Shown here: piece after piece, positions 18,176 through 26,447 of the stretch
Numbering within the stretch: the stretch's first letter is position 1
Layout of the letters: each line of letters starts with the position of its first letter
Origin: Microbacterium sediminis
Lineage (GTDB): Bacteria; Actinomycetota; Actinomycetes; Actinomycetales; Microbacteriaceae
Length of the DNA: 64,000 nucleotides
Assembly: GCF_004564075.1 (NCBI RefSeq)
Contig: NZ_CP038256.1
Coordinates: forward strand, 868,001-932,000
Direction of reading: 5' to 3'
Program-made: the position numbers and the translations under genes
The notes under the pieces: generated by a model
Seen by the model: only the letters and a program-made list of their open reading frames with translations
What the model was told of the DNA's origin: nothing
The model's database searches: none

Positions 18176-18628
18176 ATGACTGAACCCACGCGCTCCCGTC
18201 GCATCAGCGGCATCGGCACGATCCTGGTGTGGGTCTACGGCGTGCTCGCGCTCGCCGCGACCGGCCGATCGGTCTACCAGATGATCGCCCACTTCTCGCA
18301 GGCGCCCCTGCCGTACCTCCTCTCGGCGCTGGCCGCCGTGGTCTACGTGCTCGCGACCGCGGCGCTGGTCGTCTCGGGCAGCGCGGCCTGGTACCGCGTG
18401 GCGTGGGCGGCCGTGTCGTTCGAGCTGGCCGGTGTGCTCGTCGTGGGCACGCTCAGCGTGATGGCGCCCGACCTGTTCCACGCCGACGACACCGTCTGGT
18501 CGGGGTACGGCGCCGGGTACTACTGGATCCCGCTGGTGCTGCCGTTCCTCGGCATCTGGTGGCTCGCCACCCACCGCCCGGCGCCGGAGCGCGCCACCGC
18601 CTCGTCGCCCGCCGGGGTCGCGGGATGA
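18176..18628 (+). CDS. small membrane protein of unknown function
   Basis: A 150-aa protein with about four transmembrane segments starting at 'GTILVWVYGVLALAATGRSVYQ'-like sequence (seen from residue 12). The aromatic loop 'WSGYGAGYYWIP' lies before the last helix. TAGAAT (18161-18166) lies 9 nt before the ATG, so it begins a new transcript that continues into ribF, whose ATG overlaps its stop (ATGA). Function unknown. Confidence 0.72.
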   Translation: MTEPTRSRRISGIGTILVWVYGVLALAATGRSVYQMIAHFSQAPLPYLLSALAAVVYVLATAALVVSGSAAWYRVAWAAVSFELAGVLVVGTLSVMAPDLFHADDTVWSGYGAGYYWIPLVLPFLGIWWLATHRPAPERATASSPAGVAG

Positions 18629-19584
18629 TCCTGTTCGAAGACGCCGCGGACATCCCGGCGGACTTCGGCGAGTCGATCGTCGCGATCGGCAAGTTCGACG
18701 GCGTGCACGCCGGGCACCGCGCCATCATCGAGCGCGTGCTCATCGCCTCGGCCGGCGGCGCGCTGCGCACCGTGGCCGTCACCTTCGACCGCAACCCGCT
18801 GGCGGTGCTGCGGCCGGAGAAGTGCCCGCGGCCGCTCGTGGGCAACGCCCAGAAGATCGAGCTGCTGGCCGCCACGGGCCTGGACGCCACGCTCATGCTG
18901 CGCTTCGACGAGGCCCAGGCGGCCGAGGAGGCCGGCGACTTCGTGCGCCGGGTGCTCGTGCACGCGCTGCGGGCCCGCCGCGTGCTCGTGGGGCGGGACT
19001 TCCGGTTCGGGCGCGGGGGAGCGGGCGACGTGGACCTGCTCCAGCGCCTCGGCCGTGAGCACGGCTTCGAGGTGGACGTGATCGACGACATCGCCAGCAC
19101 GGGCGACGGCCGCCGGGTGTCGTCCACGTGGATCCGCGAGCTGCTGAGCGAGGGCGACGTGACCACGGCGGCGAAGCTGCTCGGCCGGCTGCCGTCGGTG
19201 ACGGGCGAGGTCGTCCACGGCCTGCAGCGGGGCCGGGAGCTGGGCTTCCCGACCGCCAACCTCGGGCCCGACGCCGAGGGCTTCGTGCCGGCCGACGGCG
19301 TGTACGCGGGGTGGCTCGTGGTGCGCTCGGGCGGCACCGATCTGCGCCGCACAAAGTACCCGGCGGCGATCTCGGTCGGCGTGAACCCCACCTTCGGCGA
19401 CGTCGACCAGTCGCAGGTGGAGGCCTACGTGCTCGACGAGACGGCGTTGGACCTGTACGGGCGGCGCGTGGACGTGCAGTTCCAGCAGCGCCTGCGCGGC
19501 ATGGTGGCGTTCGAGGGCGTCGAGAAGCTCATCGCGCAGATGCACGACGACGTCGAGCGCACGCGCGCCCTGCTGCGGGCCTGA
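18625..19584 (+). CDS. ribF: bifunctional riboflavin kinase/FAD synthetase
   Basis: A 319-aa cytoplasmic enzyme that phosphorylates riboflavin to FMN and adenylylates FMN to FAD. The N-terminal FAD synthetase domain shows 'IGKFDGVHAGHRAII' (nucleotidyltransferase G/HxGH-type motif) and 'VSSTWIRELLSEGDV'. The C-terminal kinase domain begins about residue 190 with 'GLQRGRELGFPTANL' (the PTAN motif) and 'YPAAISVGVNPTFG'. It starts inside the stop of the preceding gene, so no FMN riboswitch is possible directly upstream. It ends 2 nt from the convergent deoC. Confidence 0.96.
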   Translation: MILFEDAADIPADFGESIVAIGKFDGVHAGHRAIIERVLIASAGGALRTVAVTFDRNPLAVLRPEKCPRPLVGNAQKIELLAATGLDATLMLRFDEAQAAEEAGDFVRRVLVHALRARRVLVGRDFRFGRGGAGDVDLLQRLGREHGFEVDVIDDIASTGDGRRVSSTWIRELLSEGDVTTAAKLLGRLPSVTGEVVHGLQRGRELGFPTANLGPDAEGFVPADGVYAGWLVVRSGGTDLRRTKYPAAISVGVNPTFGDVDQSQVEAYVLDETALDLYGRRVDVQFQQRLRGMVAFEGVEKLIAQMHDDVERTRALLRA

Positions 19585-19586
19585 GC

Positions 19587-20306
19587 TCAGTACGAGCTGG
19601 TGTCCTCGGCACCCGTGGCGTCGTCGCCGGCCAGCCGCGCCCGCAGCTCGCCGAGGATCGTCGCGCTCGCGCTCGTGCCCAGGCGGGTCGCGCCCGCGTC
19701 GAGCATGGCGATCGCGGCGTCGAGGCCGCGCACCCCACCCGAGGCCTTCACCTGCACGGCGGGCGAGACGCTGGCCCGCATGAGGCGCACGTGGTCGACG
19801 GTCGCGCCGCCGCCCGCGAATCCGGTCGAGGTCTTCACGAACGTCGCGCCGCCCTCCTCGGTGAGGCGGCTGCCTCGTGCGATCTGCTCCTCGTCGAGAT
19901 AGCTCGTCTCGAGGATCACCTTGCTGATGAGCCCGCCCGCGGCCTCGACCACGGCCGCGATGTCGTCGCGCACGTACGCGTCCTCGCCCGAGCGCAGCGC
20001 GCCGATGTGCACGACCATGTCGAACTCCGTGGCGCCCTCGTCGAACGCGCGGCGCAGCTCGGCGACCTTCGCCGCGGTGGAGGTGGTGCCGTGCGGGAAG
20101 CCGATCACCGTGCACACGCGCACGCCGCTGCCTTCGAGCCGCGTCACGGCGTAGCCGACGTCGCTCGGGCGCACGCACGCGCTCCACACGCCCCACTCCG
20201 CGGCGATGTCGAGCTCGCGGTCGACCTCGGCGCGCGTGAAATCGGGCTTGAGTACCGCGTGGTCGATGGTGGCGGCGATCTGGGCTTCGGTGTAGGTGCC
20301 GGGCAT
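19587..20306 (-). CDS. deoC: deoxyribose-phosphate aldolase
   Basis: A 239-aa class I aldolase that splits 2-deoxyribose 5-phosphate into glyceraldehyde 3-phosphate and acetaldehyde in nucleoside salvage. Visible are 'TIDHAVLKPDFT' at the start, 'VCTVIGFPHGTTST', 'FDMVVHIGAL' and the Schiff-base lysine in 'FVKTSTGF' near residue 165, plus 'VKASGGVR'. The ATG at 20306 is preceded on its strand by TACGCT-GGAGGC, a -10 box with 6-nt purine-rich spacer. Longer in-frame starts would cover the copper promoter. Confidence 0.95.
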   Translation of the reverse strand: MPGTYTEAQIAATIDHAVLKPDFTRAEVDRELDIAAEWGVWSACVRPSDVGYAVTRLEGSGVRVCTVIGFPHGTTSTAAKVAELRRAFDEGATEFDMVVHIGALRSGEDAYVRDDIAAVVEAAGGLISKVILETSYLDEEQIARGSRLTEEGGATFVKTSTGFAGGGATVDHVRLMRASVSPAVQVKASGGVRGLDAAIAMLDAGATRLGTSASATILGELRARLAGDDATGAEDTSSY

Positions 20307-20327
20307 GCCTCCAGCGTACGCCGAGGG

Positions 20328-20357
20328 TGGACTGGGAATACCCCCGGGGGGTATGCT
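20328..20357 (+). promoter_or_regulatory. copZ-copA promoter with CsoR-like operator
   Basis: The 17-bp palindrome ATACCCCC-G-GGGGGTAT at 20338-20354 matches the ATA-CCCC...GGGG-TAT type of operator bound by copper-sensing CsoR repressors. It fills the spacer between a -35-like TGGACT (20328-20333) and a -10 TATGCT (20352-20357). A Cu(I)-responsive repressor bound here would block the promoter. No csoR gene lies in the window. Confidence 0.72.
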
Positions 20358-20390
20358 GTTGTCGATCTCGAAACCGAGAAAGGAGCGACC

Positions 20391-20594
20391 ATGTCGCGCA
20401 CGTATCTGATCGAGGGCATGACCTGCCAGCACTGCGCCGGTTCGGTGACCCGCGAGGTGTCGGCCGTGGAGGGCGTGGCGGTGGCCGAGGTCGACCTCGC
20501 CGCGAACACGCTCACCGTCGAGGGGACGGCCACCGACGAGGCGATCGCCGGAGCCGTGGCGGAGGCGGGCTACGCCGTCGCCGGCCGCCGATGA
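20391..20594 (+). CDS. copZ: heavy-metal-associated copper chaperone (CopZ-like)
   Basis: A 67-aa HMA-domain protein with the metal-binding loop 'GMTCQHC' at residues 9-15 and the 'EAGYAV' C-terminal strand. It binds Cu(I) in the cytoplasm and should hand it to the CopA ATPase encoded next, whose ATG overlaps its stop by 4 nt. A strong AAAGGAG lies 5 nt before the ATG. Confidence 0.92.
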   Translation: MSRTYLIEGMTCQHCAGSVTREVSAVEGVAVAEVDLAANTLTVEGTATDEAIAGAVAEAGYAVAGRR

Positions 20595-22795
20595 GCGCCG
20601 AGAGTCGCGGCGTCGTCCTCGAGATCGAGGGCATGACGTGCGCCAGCTGCGTCGCGCGGGTCGAGAAGCGGCTGCAGGCCGTGCCGGGAGTGGAGGCGGC
20701 GGTCAATCTCGCCACCGAGTCCGCCAAGGTGAGCGCCCCCGCGGCGGTCACCGCCGACGCGCTCGTGGAGGCCGTGCGCTCCGCCGGGTATGACGCGCGC
20801 GTCCGCAGCGACGAGAACGCCGCACACGACGCGCACGACCACGGCGCGCACGAGCACGGCGGGCACGTGCACGACGTCGAGGACGCGGCCGGCGCCACGC
20901 CGCTGCGCACGCGGCTGATCGTCAGCGCGGTGCTGGCGGTGCCCGTGCTGGCGGTCTCGATGATCATGCCGCTGCAGTTCCCCGGCTGGGAGTGGGCGAT
21001 GATCGCCCTCGCGGCGCCGATCGTGCTCTGGGGCGGCTGGCCGTTCCACCGCGCGACGTTCGCCAACGCGCGCCACGGCGCGACGACGATGGACACGCTG
21101 ATCACGCTGGGCACCTTCGCGGCGCTGCTGTGGAGCGCCTGGGCGGCGGCGACCGGCGGCCACGTGTACGTCGAGGTGGCGGCCGTGGTCACCGTCTTCC
21201 TGCTGCTGGGCCGGTTCATCGAGCAGCGATCGAAGCGGCGGGCCGGCGCGGCGCTGCGCGCTCTCATGGAGCTGGGCGCCGACGAGGTCACGCGCGCGAC
21301 GGCGGACGGTCGCGACGGCGAGACGGTTCCCGTCGACGCGCTGCACGACGGCGATCTCTTCGTCGTGCGGCCGGGGGAGCGCATCGCCGCCGACGGCGTG
21401 ATCGTCTCGGGCGACGCCGCGGTGGACGAGAGCATGATGACCGGCGAATCGGCGCCCGTGCACGCGGCGGCAGGGGATGCCGTCACGGGCGGGACGATCG
21501 CGACCGACGGCCGGCTCGTCGTGCGCGCCACGGCGGTCGGCGCGGCCACCCGGCTCGCGCACATGGCGCGACTCGTCGAGGACGCGCAGGCCCGCAAGGG
21601 CGCCGTGCAGCGTCTCGCCGACCGCATCTCGGGCGTCTTCGTGCCCGTGGTGATCGCCCTGGCGGCGCTCACCCTCGTCGGCTGGCTCGTGCTGGGCGGC
21701 AGCGTGGACCAGGCGCTCACGGCAGCGATCGCCGTGCTCATCATCGCTTGCCCGTGTGCCCTGGGGCTGGCCACGCCCGTCGCGGTGCTCGTGGGCACGG
21801 GCCGCGGGGCGCAGCTGGGCGTGCTCGTGACCGGCCCGGAGGCGATCGAGACCGCCGGGCGGCTCGACACCGTGGTGCTCGACAAGACCGGCACGGTCAC
21901 GACCGGCCGCATGACCCTGCACGAGGTCATCCCGGCCGAAGGCACCACGCGCGAGGAGCTTCTCGCGCTCGCCGCCGCGGCCGAGAGCGGCTCGCAGCAC
22001 CCGATCGCACGTGCCATCGTCGCGGCCGCGCCCGACGCGCCCGGCGCGAGCAGATTCCGCACCGCGGCCGGCCGCGGCGTGATCGCCGAGGTGGGCGGCC
22101 GCGAGGTGTTCGCCGGCAGCCTGGCGTTCGCCCGCGAGCGGGGCGCGCGCGTGCCGGATGCGCTCGTCGCGGCGGCCGAGCAGGCGGCGGGCAGTGTCGT
22201 GGTGGTCGGCTGGTCGTCGTTCGCGGGCATGTCGGCCACGGCACGCGGCGTGCTCGTGGTCGCCGACACCGTGCGCGACGACAGCGCCGCGGCCGTGACC
22301 GGCCTGCGCGCGCTCGGCCTGGACGTGGTGCTGCTCACGGGCGACAACGAGCGGGTCGCACGCGACATCGCCGCGCAGGTGGGCATCGACACCGTGATCG
22401 CGGGGGCGTCGCCCGAGGGCAAGATCGCCGAGATCGCGCGGCTGCGCGAGGCGGGGCATCGCGTCGCGATGGTGGGCGACGGCATCAACGATTCCGCCGC
22501 GCTCGCCGCCGCCGACCTCGGCATCGCGATGGGCGGCGGCACCGACGCCGCCCGGCACGCGAGCGACATCACGCTCGTGCGGGAGTCGCTCGGCGCCGTG
22601 GGCGACGCCGTGCGCCTGTCGCGCCGCATGATGTCCATCATCCGCGGCAACCTGTTCTGGGCCTTCGGCTACAACGTCGCGGCGATCCCGCTCGCGGCGC
22701 TCGGGCTGCTCAACCCCATGATCGCCGGGGCCGCGATGGCGTTCTCGAGCGTGTTCGTGGTGCTCAACAGCCTGCGCCTGCGGGCCTTCCGCTGA
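20591..22795 (+). CDS. copA: copper-exporting P1B-type ATPase
   Basis: A 734-aa membrane pump that expels Cu(I). The N-terminal HMA domain has 'GMTCASC' near residue 15, followed by a His-rich linker (about 78-97, eight His). The eight-helix P1B core contains 'TGESAPV', the intramembrane 'CPCALG' near 388, phosphorylation motif 'DKTGTVT' at Asp ~431, 'SQHPIARA' (the P1B HP motif) and 'GDGINDSAAL'. The last helix reads 'MAFSSVFVVLNSLRL', with the M-x2-SS typical of Cu(I) pumps. It is co-transcribed with copZ under the CsoR-like operator. Confidence 0.95.
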   Translation: MSAESRGVVLEIEGMTCASCVARVEKRLQAVPGVEAAVNLATESAKVSAPAAVTADALVEAVRSAGYDARVRSDENAAHDAHDHGAHEHGGHVHDVEDAAGATPLRTRLIVSAVLAVPVLAVSMIMPLQFPGWEWAMIALAAPIVLWGGWPFHRATFANARHGATTMDTLITLGTFAALLWSAWAAATGGHVYVEVAAVVTVFLLLGRFIEQRSKRRAGAALRALMELGADEVTRATADGRDGETVPVDALHDGDLFVVRPGERIAADGVIVSGDAAVDESMMTGESAPVHAAAGDAVTGGTIATDGRLVVRATAVGAATRLAHMARLVEDAQARKGAVQRLADRISGVFVPVVIALAALTLVGWLVLGGSVDQALTAAIAVLIIACPCALGLATPVAVLVGTGRGAQLGVLVTGPEAIETAGRLDTVVLDKTGTVTTGRMTLHEVIPAEGTTREELLALAAAAESGSQHPIARAIVAAAPDAPGASRFRTAAGRGVIAEVGGREVFAGSLAFARERGARVPDALVAAAEQAAGSVVVVGWSSFAGMSATARGVLVVADTVRDDSAAAVTGLRALGLDVVLLTGDNERVARDIAAQVGIDTVIAGASPEGKIAEIARLREAGHRVAMVGDGINDSAALAAADLGIAMGGGTDAARHASDITLVRESLGAVGDAVRLSRRMMSIIRGNLFWAFGYNVAAIPLAALGLLNPMIAGAAMAFSSVFVVLNSLRLRAFR

Positions 22796-22878
22796 GCCCG
22801 CATCACGATCCGGCGGCGGCGAGGTCACGAAACCGCGCGCCTGTCCCCGGCGCGGTCCCCGCTCGATACGGTCGCGTC

Positions 22879-23523
22879 ATGGAGATTCGCACGCGCCGCC
22901 TCGCCGCCGTCGTCCTGCCGCTCGTGATGCTCGGCGCGCTCGCCGCCTGCGCCCAGTCGCCGGACGGCGCGGCGCCGTCGTCCTCGGCGCCGACGAGCTC
23001 GGACCCGACCGCGACCGCGACCACGGAGCCGACGCCGACCGCGACCGCGACCCCGCCGGCCGACCCGGTCGGGTTCGCGGTGCCCGGGGCGTGCGAGGAC
23101 GTGTGGACACCCGAGAAGTTCCAGGAGCTGTCGGCGTCGACCGTGCTGAACGATCCCGGCGTCACCATGCTCTCGACCGAGGTCGTCGAGGGCCTCGAGG
23201 TGCTCGATGTCGTCCCGCACCTGCGCTGCACCTGGGGAGAGCCGAGCGAGTGGGGGATCGCCACCACGGTCGCGGCCGTCGATGCGACGCAGACGGCGAC
23301 GATCGTCGACGCGCTGTCTCGCGAGGGCTTCGTCTGCACGGAGGCGACCGTGCAGCGCTGCGAGCGCAGCCAGACCACGCCGAGCGACACCTCGGGCGCG
23401 CCCGACGTCACCCTGGGCGAGACGCACCTCATCGGCGAGGGCGGCTGGGTGGCCACGCACTGGTTGAACGCCGAGGTCGAGCCCGGCTACTCCGACTCGA
23501 TCGCCGCGCAGCTCTGGGGCTGA
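22879..23523 (+). CDS. putative lipoprotein of unknown function
   Basis: A 214-aa exported protein with lipobox 'LGALAAC' (Cys near 24), a Ser/Thr/Pro/Ala-rich spacer to about residue 60, and a globular domain with four cysteines ('GACEDVW', 'LRCTWG', 'FVCTEA', 'QRCERS') that probably form two disulfides. The layout resembles the lipoprotein at 16191 but the domains differ. TACGGT lies 6 nt before the ATG (leaderless). Family not recognised. Confidence 0.73.
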   Translation: MEIRTRRLAAVVLPLVMLGALAACAQSPDGAAPSSSAPTSSDPTATATTEPTPTATATPPADPVGFAVPGACEDVWTPEKFQELSASTVLNDPGVTMLSTEVVEGLEVLDVVPHLRCTWGEPSEWGIATTVAAVDATQTATIVDALSREGFVCTEATVQRCERSQTTPSDTSGAPDVTLGETHLIGEGGWVATHWLNAEVEPGYSDSIAAQLWG

Positions 23524-23542
23524 CGCGGCGATCGAGCTCCGG

Positions 23543-24064
23543 TCACCGGGGTGCCCAGAGGTCCGGCTTGCCGTCCTCGTCGGGCGCCAGCGCCCGTCCG
23601 TCGTCGGCGACGATCGGCTGCGGGTCCGCGCTCACGTACTCGAGCCGGACGTTGTTCAGATCGCCCTTGTCGGTGAACCAGAGGATCACGTTGCCCGCCT
23701 CGTCGACCGCCTGGCCGTTCTGACGGAAGCTGAGCAGGGCGAGCTGGCGCTTGCGCTCCTCGATGTCCGTGACGTTCATGAAGGCGATGTGGTGGAAGCC
23801 CTCGCCCTCGGCGGCGGAATGCGTCCCGGCCCCATGGAACTCCATGAGTTCGATCGCCGGCGACCCCTCGCGTGAGAACGAGATGCGCGCATCGTGTGCG
23901 TGCGGCTCCGGATCGCTCGCGTCGGTCCACGTCTGCGTGCGATAGCGGGCGATCGGGCTGAACGTGTACCCGGTGGCGAGCGACCATCGCTCGATCGCCT
24001 GCTCGAGGTCGGCGACCAGGAAGCCGATGTGATCGATGACCAGCGGCGTTGGGCGCGAGGTCAT
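23543..24064 (-). CDS. VOC (glyoxalase/bleomycin resistance) superfamily protein
   Basis: A 173-aa protein with the paired beta-alpha-beta-beta-beta modules of the VOC fold. 'IDHIGFLVADLEQAIERW' supplies the first metal His, 'IELMEF' an acidic ligand, and 'GFHHIAFMNVTDIEE' the second module. VOC enzymes include isomerases, dioxygenases, dehydratases and lyases; the reaction here is open. The start overlaps the upstream dehydrogenase stop (ATGA), so it is the last gene of the MDR operon of the catabolic island. Confidence 0.78.
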   Translation of the reverse strand: MTSRPTPLVIDHIGFLVADLEQAIERWSLATGYTFSPIARYRTQTWTDASDPEPHAHDARISFSREGSPAIELMEFHGAGTHSAAEGEGFHHIAFMNVTDIEERKRQLALLSFRQNGQAVDEAGNVILWFTDKGDLNNVRLEYVSADPQPIVADDGRALAPDEDGKPDLWAPR

Positions 24065-25092
24065 GACGCCCGCCTCGTCGGCTCGAAGACGGTCTTGATC
24101 TGGCTGGAGTCGTGCAGGTTCACGAGGCCGCGGCCGAAGTCGTCGAACCCCACGATGTCGGTCACGATCCCCTCGGTGCGGATCGCGCCCGACCTCAGGA
24201 TCGCGACCGCCCGCTGCACCGCGTACGCCTGTGCGAAGGACCCCTTGATCGTCAGCTCGCGGGCGAAGATCTCGTAGGGGAACACCTTCGCCGTCGCATC
24301 CTCGCCCGCCAGGCCGTACACCAGCACCGTGCCGCCCGTGGCCGTCAGGCGCACCGCGAGCTCGAACACCGCCGTCGACCCGGTCGCCTCCACCACGGCA
24401 TCGAAGCCCTTGGGGGCCAGCGCGCGAAGTGCGTCCTCGGCGGCGTCGGGGTCGCGGCGATCGATCTGCACCGTCTCGTCGATGCCGAGCCGACGGGCGA
24501 GCTCGAGCTTGCTCGCGGTCGGTGCGGCGACCACGACGCGCGCGGCCCCCGAGGCTCGCAGCAGCTGGGCGAGGATGAGCCCGGTCGGTCCGGCGCCGAA
24601 CACGAGCACGTCCGATCCGGGGCGCAGCGCCAGCACGTCGGCGCCGTGCACGGCGCACGCCGTGGGCTCCGCAAGGCCGGCAGTGGTGACGTCCATGCCG
24701 GCGACGTCGATCGTCTTCGCCGCCTGCACGGCCACGTACTCGGCGAAGCCGCCGGCGTCGTTGCAGCCGAGCGAGACGAAGTTCTCGCAGAACAGCGCGC
24801 GTCCCGTCAGACACGGCTCGCAGTGCCCGCAGTGGATCGTGTTGTCCACGGCGACCACGGTGCCGATCGGCGGCGAGGTCACCCCGGGTCCGTGCTCGGC
24901 CACGCGGCCGAGGATCTCGTGGCCGGGGATCAGCGGCAGCTTGGCGATGAAGCCGCCGTGCAGCAGGTGCTCATCGGTGCCGCACACGCCCGTGCGGATG
25001 ACCTCGAGCAGCACCTGCCCCTCCTGGGGGGTCGGCCGGGGGACCTCTTCGACCGCCCACTGGGCGCCTTCGCGGAATACGACCGCCTTCAT
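24061..25092 (-). CDS. zinc-dependent MDR alcohol/polyol dehydrogenase
   Basis: A 343-aa medium-chain dehydrogenase. Catalytic-zinc ligands are in 'GVCGTDEHLLHGGF' and 'PGHEILG'; the structural-zinc loop is 'CGHCEPCLTGRALFC' (four Cys), and the Rossmann motif is 'GAGPTGLILAQLL' near residue 165. 'GLAEPTACAVHG' resembles sorbitol/arabinitol dehydrogenases. It probably oxidises a sugar alcohol or sugar with NAD(P)+. It is followed by a 4-nt overlap with the VOC gene and preceded by 124 bp separating it from a second MDR gene. The exact substrate cannot be told. Confidence 0.85.
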   Translation of the reverse strand: MKAVVFREGAQWAVEEVPRPTPQEGQVLLEVIRTGVCGTDEHLLHGGFIAKLPLIPGHEILGRVAEHGPGVTSPPIGTVVAVDNTIHCGHCEPCLTGRALFCENFVSLGCNDAGGFAEYVAVQAAKTIDVAGMDVTTAGLAEPTACAVHGADVLALRPGSDVLVFGAGPTGLILAQLLRASGAARVVVAAPTASKLELARRLGIDETVQIDRRDPDAAEDALRALAPKGFDAVVEATGSTAVFELAVRLTATGGTVLVYGLAGEDATAKVFPYEIFARELTIKGSFAQAYAVQRAVAILRSGAIRTEGIVTDIVGFDDFGRGLVNLHDSSQIKTVFEPTRRAS

Positions 25093-25118
25093 CGGTACTT
25101 CCCTTCGTCGGGTACGGG

Positions 25119-25129
25119 GTACGACGTAC
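25119..25129. other. small palindrome between the two MDR genes
   Basis: GTACG-A-CGTAC is a perfect 11-bp palindrome in the 124-bp gap between the two dehydrogenases. It is preceded by two more GTAC motifs (25112-25115 and 25119-25122 form a GTACGGGGTAC repeat). It does not resemble the island's RpiR-type operator. Function unclear; it may be chance. Confidence 0.25.
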
Positions 25130-25216
25130 GAGCCCCGGAGTATGTGGAGCGGGTGGGCCGGCCGAGTGATCGCGGCGCGGCGGTGTGGTCCGCCGGCGCA
25201 CCGGCGGGCCGTGCGG

Positions 25217-26257
25217 TCACGCCGTGACGACGACCTTGATCTCGGTGCCGGTGCTCGCGAGGTCGAAGGCGTCCTGGGTGCGGGTGTACGGGAAGCGGCT
25301 CGACAGCATCACCGCGGGATCCACGGCGCCGGAGCGGATGATCTCGATGGCGGCCTCGTAGTCCTCCAGCACATACGTCGCCGAACCGAGGACGGCGATC
25401 TGCCGGTCCTGCACCGTCGGCAGGTCGATTTCGACGGGGCGGGACGGCACGCCCACGATGACGATCGTGCCCGCCTTGGCGACGATCGCCGTCGACGCCG
25501 ACACCGTGCTCTGCACCGAGACGCAGTCGAAGATGACGTCGGCGGTCTCGCCGAGTGCCTCGCGCGCGTCGTCGACGAACGTGGCCGATCCCGCGTCGAT
25601 CGTCGCGTCGGCGCCGACGCGAGCGGCGATCTCGCGCTTGCTCTCGAGCAGGTCGCTCATCACGATGCGGCGGGCGCCCGCCGCCCGGGCGGCCGCGAGC
25701 ATGAGAAGGCCGATCGTGCCGCAGCCGTGGATGAGGACCGCCTTGCCGCGGATGTCGCCGGCGAGGCGGGCGGCGTGCACCGGCGTCGCGAGGGGCTCGA
25801 TGAGCAGGGCCTGGTCGTCGGTGAGATCCTCGGGCACCACGCGCAGGCGGTCGGCGCGGATCGTGAAGGTCTGTGCCATGCCGCCCTCGCGGAAGCCGCA
25901 GCCGAAGAACTCGAGGTTCTCGCACACGTTCTCGTGGCCCGCCCGGCACGTCTTGCACGTGCCGCAGGGGAGCGTCGGCTCGGGCGTGACGCGCGTGCCG
26001 ACGGCCAGTCCGGTGACATCGCTGCCGACCTCTTCGACGATGCCGACGACCTCGTGGCCCGGGTAGTACGGGATCTTCATCTGCGGGTGCCGGCCGTGGA
26101 AGGCGTGCGTGTCGGAACCGCACACGCCCGCCAGGCGCATGGCGACGCGCGCCTCGCGGGAGCCGAGCTCGCCGGCCTCCTCCTCGAGGATCTCGATGAC
26201 TCCGGCGGAGGTGACTTTGGCGCGCCAGCGCTGAGTGTGGGAAGGGGTGGTGGACAC
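25217..26257 (-). CDS. zinc-dependent MDR dehydrogenase, sorbitol/L-idonate-like
   Basis: A 346-aa medium-chain dehydrogenase. Catalytic-zinc motifs are 'GVCGSDTHAFHGRHP' and 'PGHEVVGIVEEVG'. The structural-zinc cysteines are in 'CGTCKTCRAGHENVC', and the dinucleotide motif is 'IHGCGTIGLLML'. 'EPLATPVHAARL' is typical of the sorbitol/threonine dehydrogenase group. It is divergent from the ABC importer operon, with operator-like sites between them, and is likely induced together with it. ATG at 26257 has AAAGGAG 6 nt upstream. Confidence 0.86.
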   Translation of the reverse strand: MSTTPSHTQRWRAKVTSAGVIEILEEEAGELGSREARVAMRLAGVCGSDTHAFHGRHPQMKIPYYPGHEVVGIVEEVGSDVTGLAVGTRVTPEPTLPCGTCKTCRAGHENVCENLEFFGCGFREGGMAQTFTIRADRLRVVPEDLTDDQALLIEPLATPVHAARLAGDIRGKAVLIHGCGTIGLLMLAAARAAGARRIVMSDLLESKREIAARVGADATIDAGSATFVDDAREALGETADVIFDCVSVQSTVSASTAIVAKAGTIVIVGVPSRPVEIDLPTVQDRQIAVLGSATYVLEDYEAAIEIIRSGAVDPAVMLSSRFPYTRTQDAFDLASTGTEIKVVVTA

Positions 26258-26311
26258 GGTGTGCTCCTTTGCGATGGTCCGTCGTACGCGGCGACGTCGC
26301 CGAGTATAGGC

Positions 26312-26324
26312 GTAGCGTAACTAT
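26312..26324. promoter_or_regulatory. weak RpiR-type operator before the MDR operon
   Basis: GTAGCGTAACTAT matches 9 of the 12 defined positions of the island consensus GTAGTATNACTAC. It lies just upstream of a minus-strand -10-like TATACT (26308 to 26303). A perfect 14-bp palindrome CGGCGACGTCGCCG (26289-26302) adjoins it. This would be the control site for the two dehydrogenases and the VOC gene. Confidence 0.35.
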
Positions 26325-26353
26325 CAAAATAGCGGACAATCTCCGAACGATGG

Positions 26354-26387
26354 TTGATTAGATCGCCGCTCTCTGTAGTATGACTAC
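26354..26387 (+). promoter_or_regulatory. importer promoter with RpiR-type operator
   Basis: GTAGTATGACTAC at 26375-26387 is a full match to the island operator. Its TAGTAT (26376-26381) doubles as a -10 hexamer, with TTGATT (26354-26359) 16 bp upstream as -35. A repressor bound here would occlude RNA polymerase. The transcript start would lie about 60 nt before the binding-protein gene. Confidence 0.68.
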
Positions 26388-26447
26388 GAACTTCGGCTCC
26401 GGACCCGGGCCGATCTCTCACAAAGATGTGAAGAAGGAGATTCGCTG

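Noticed and set aside
18400..18624. FMN riboswitch upstream of ribF
   Set aside because: ribF starts inside the stop of a coding gene and the region is translated; no RFN-type conserved blocks seen.
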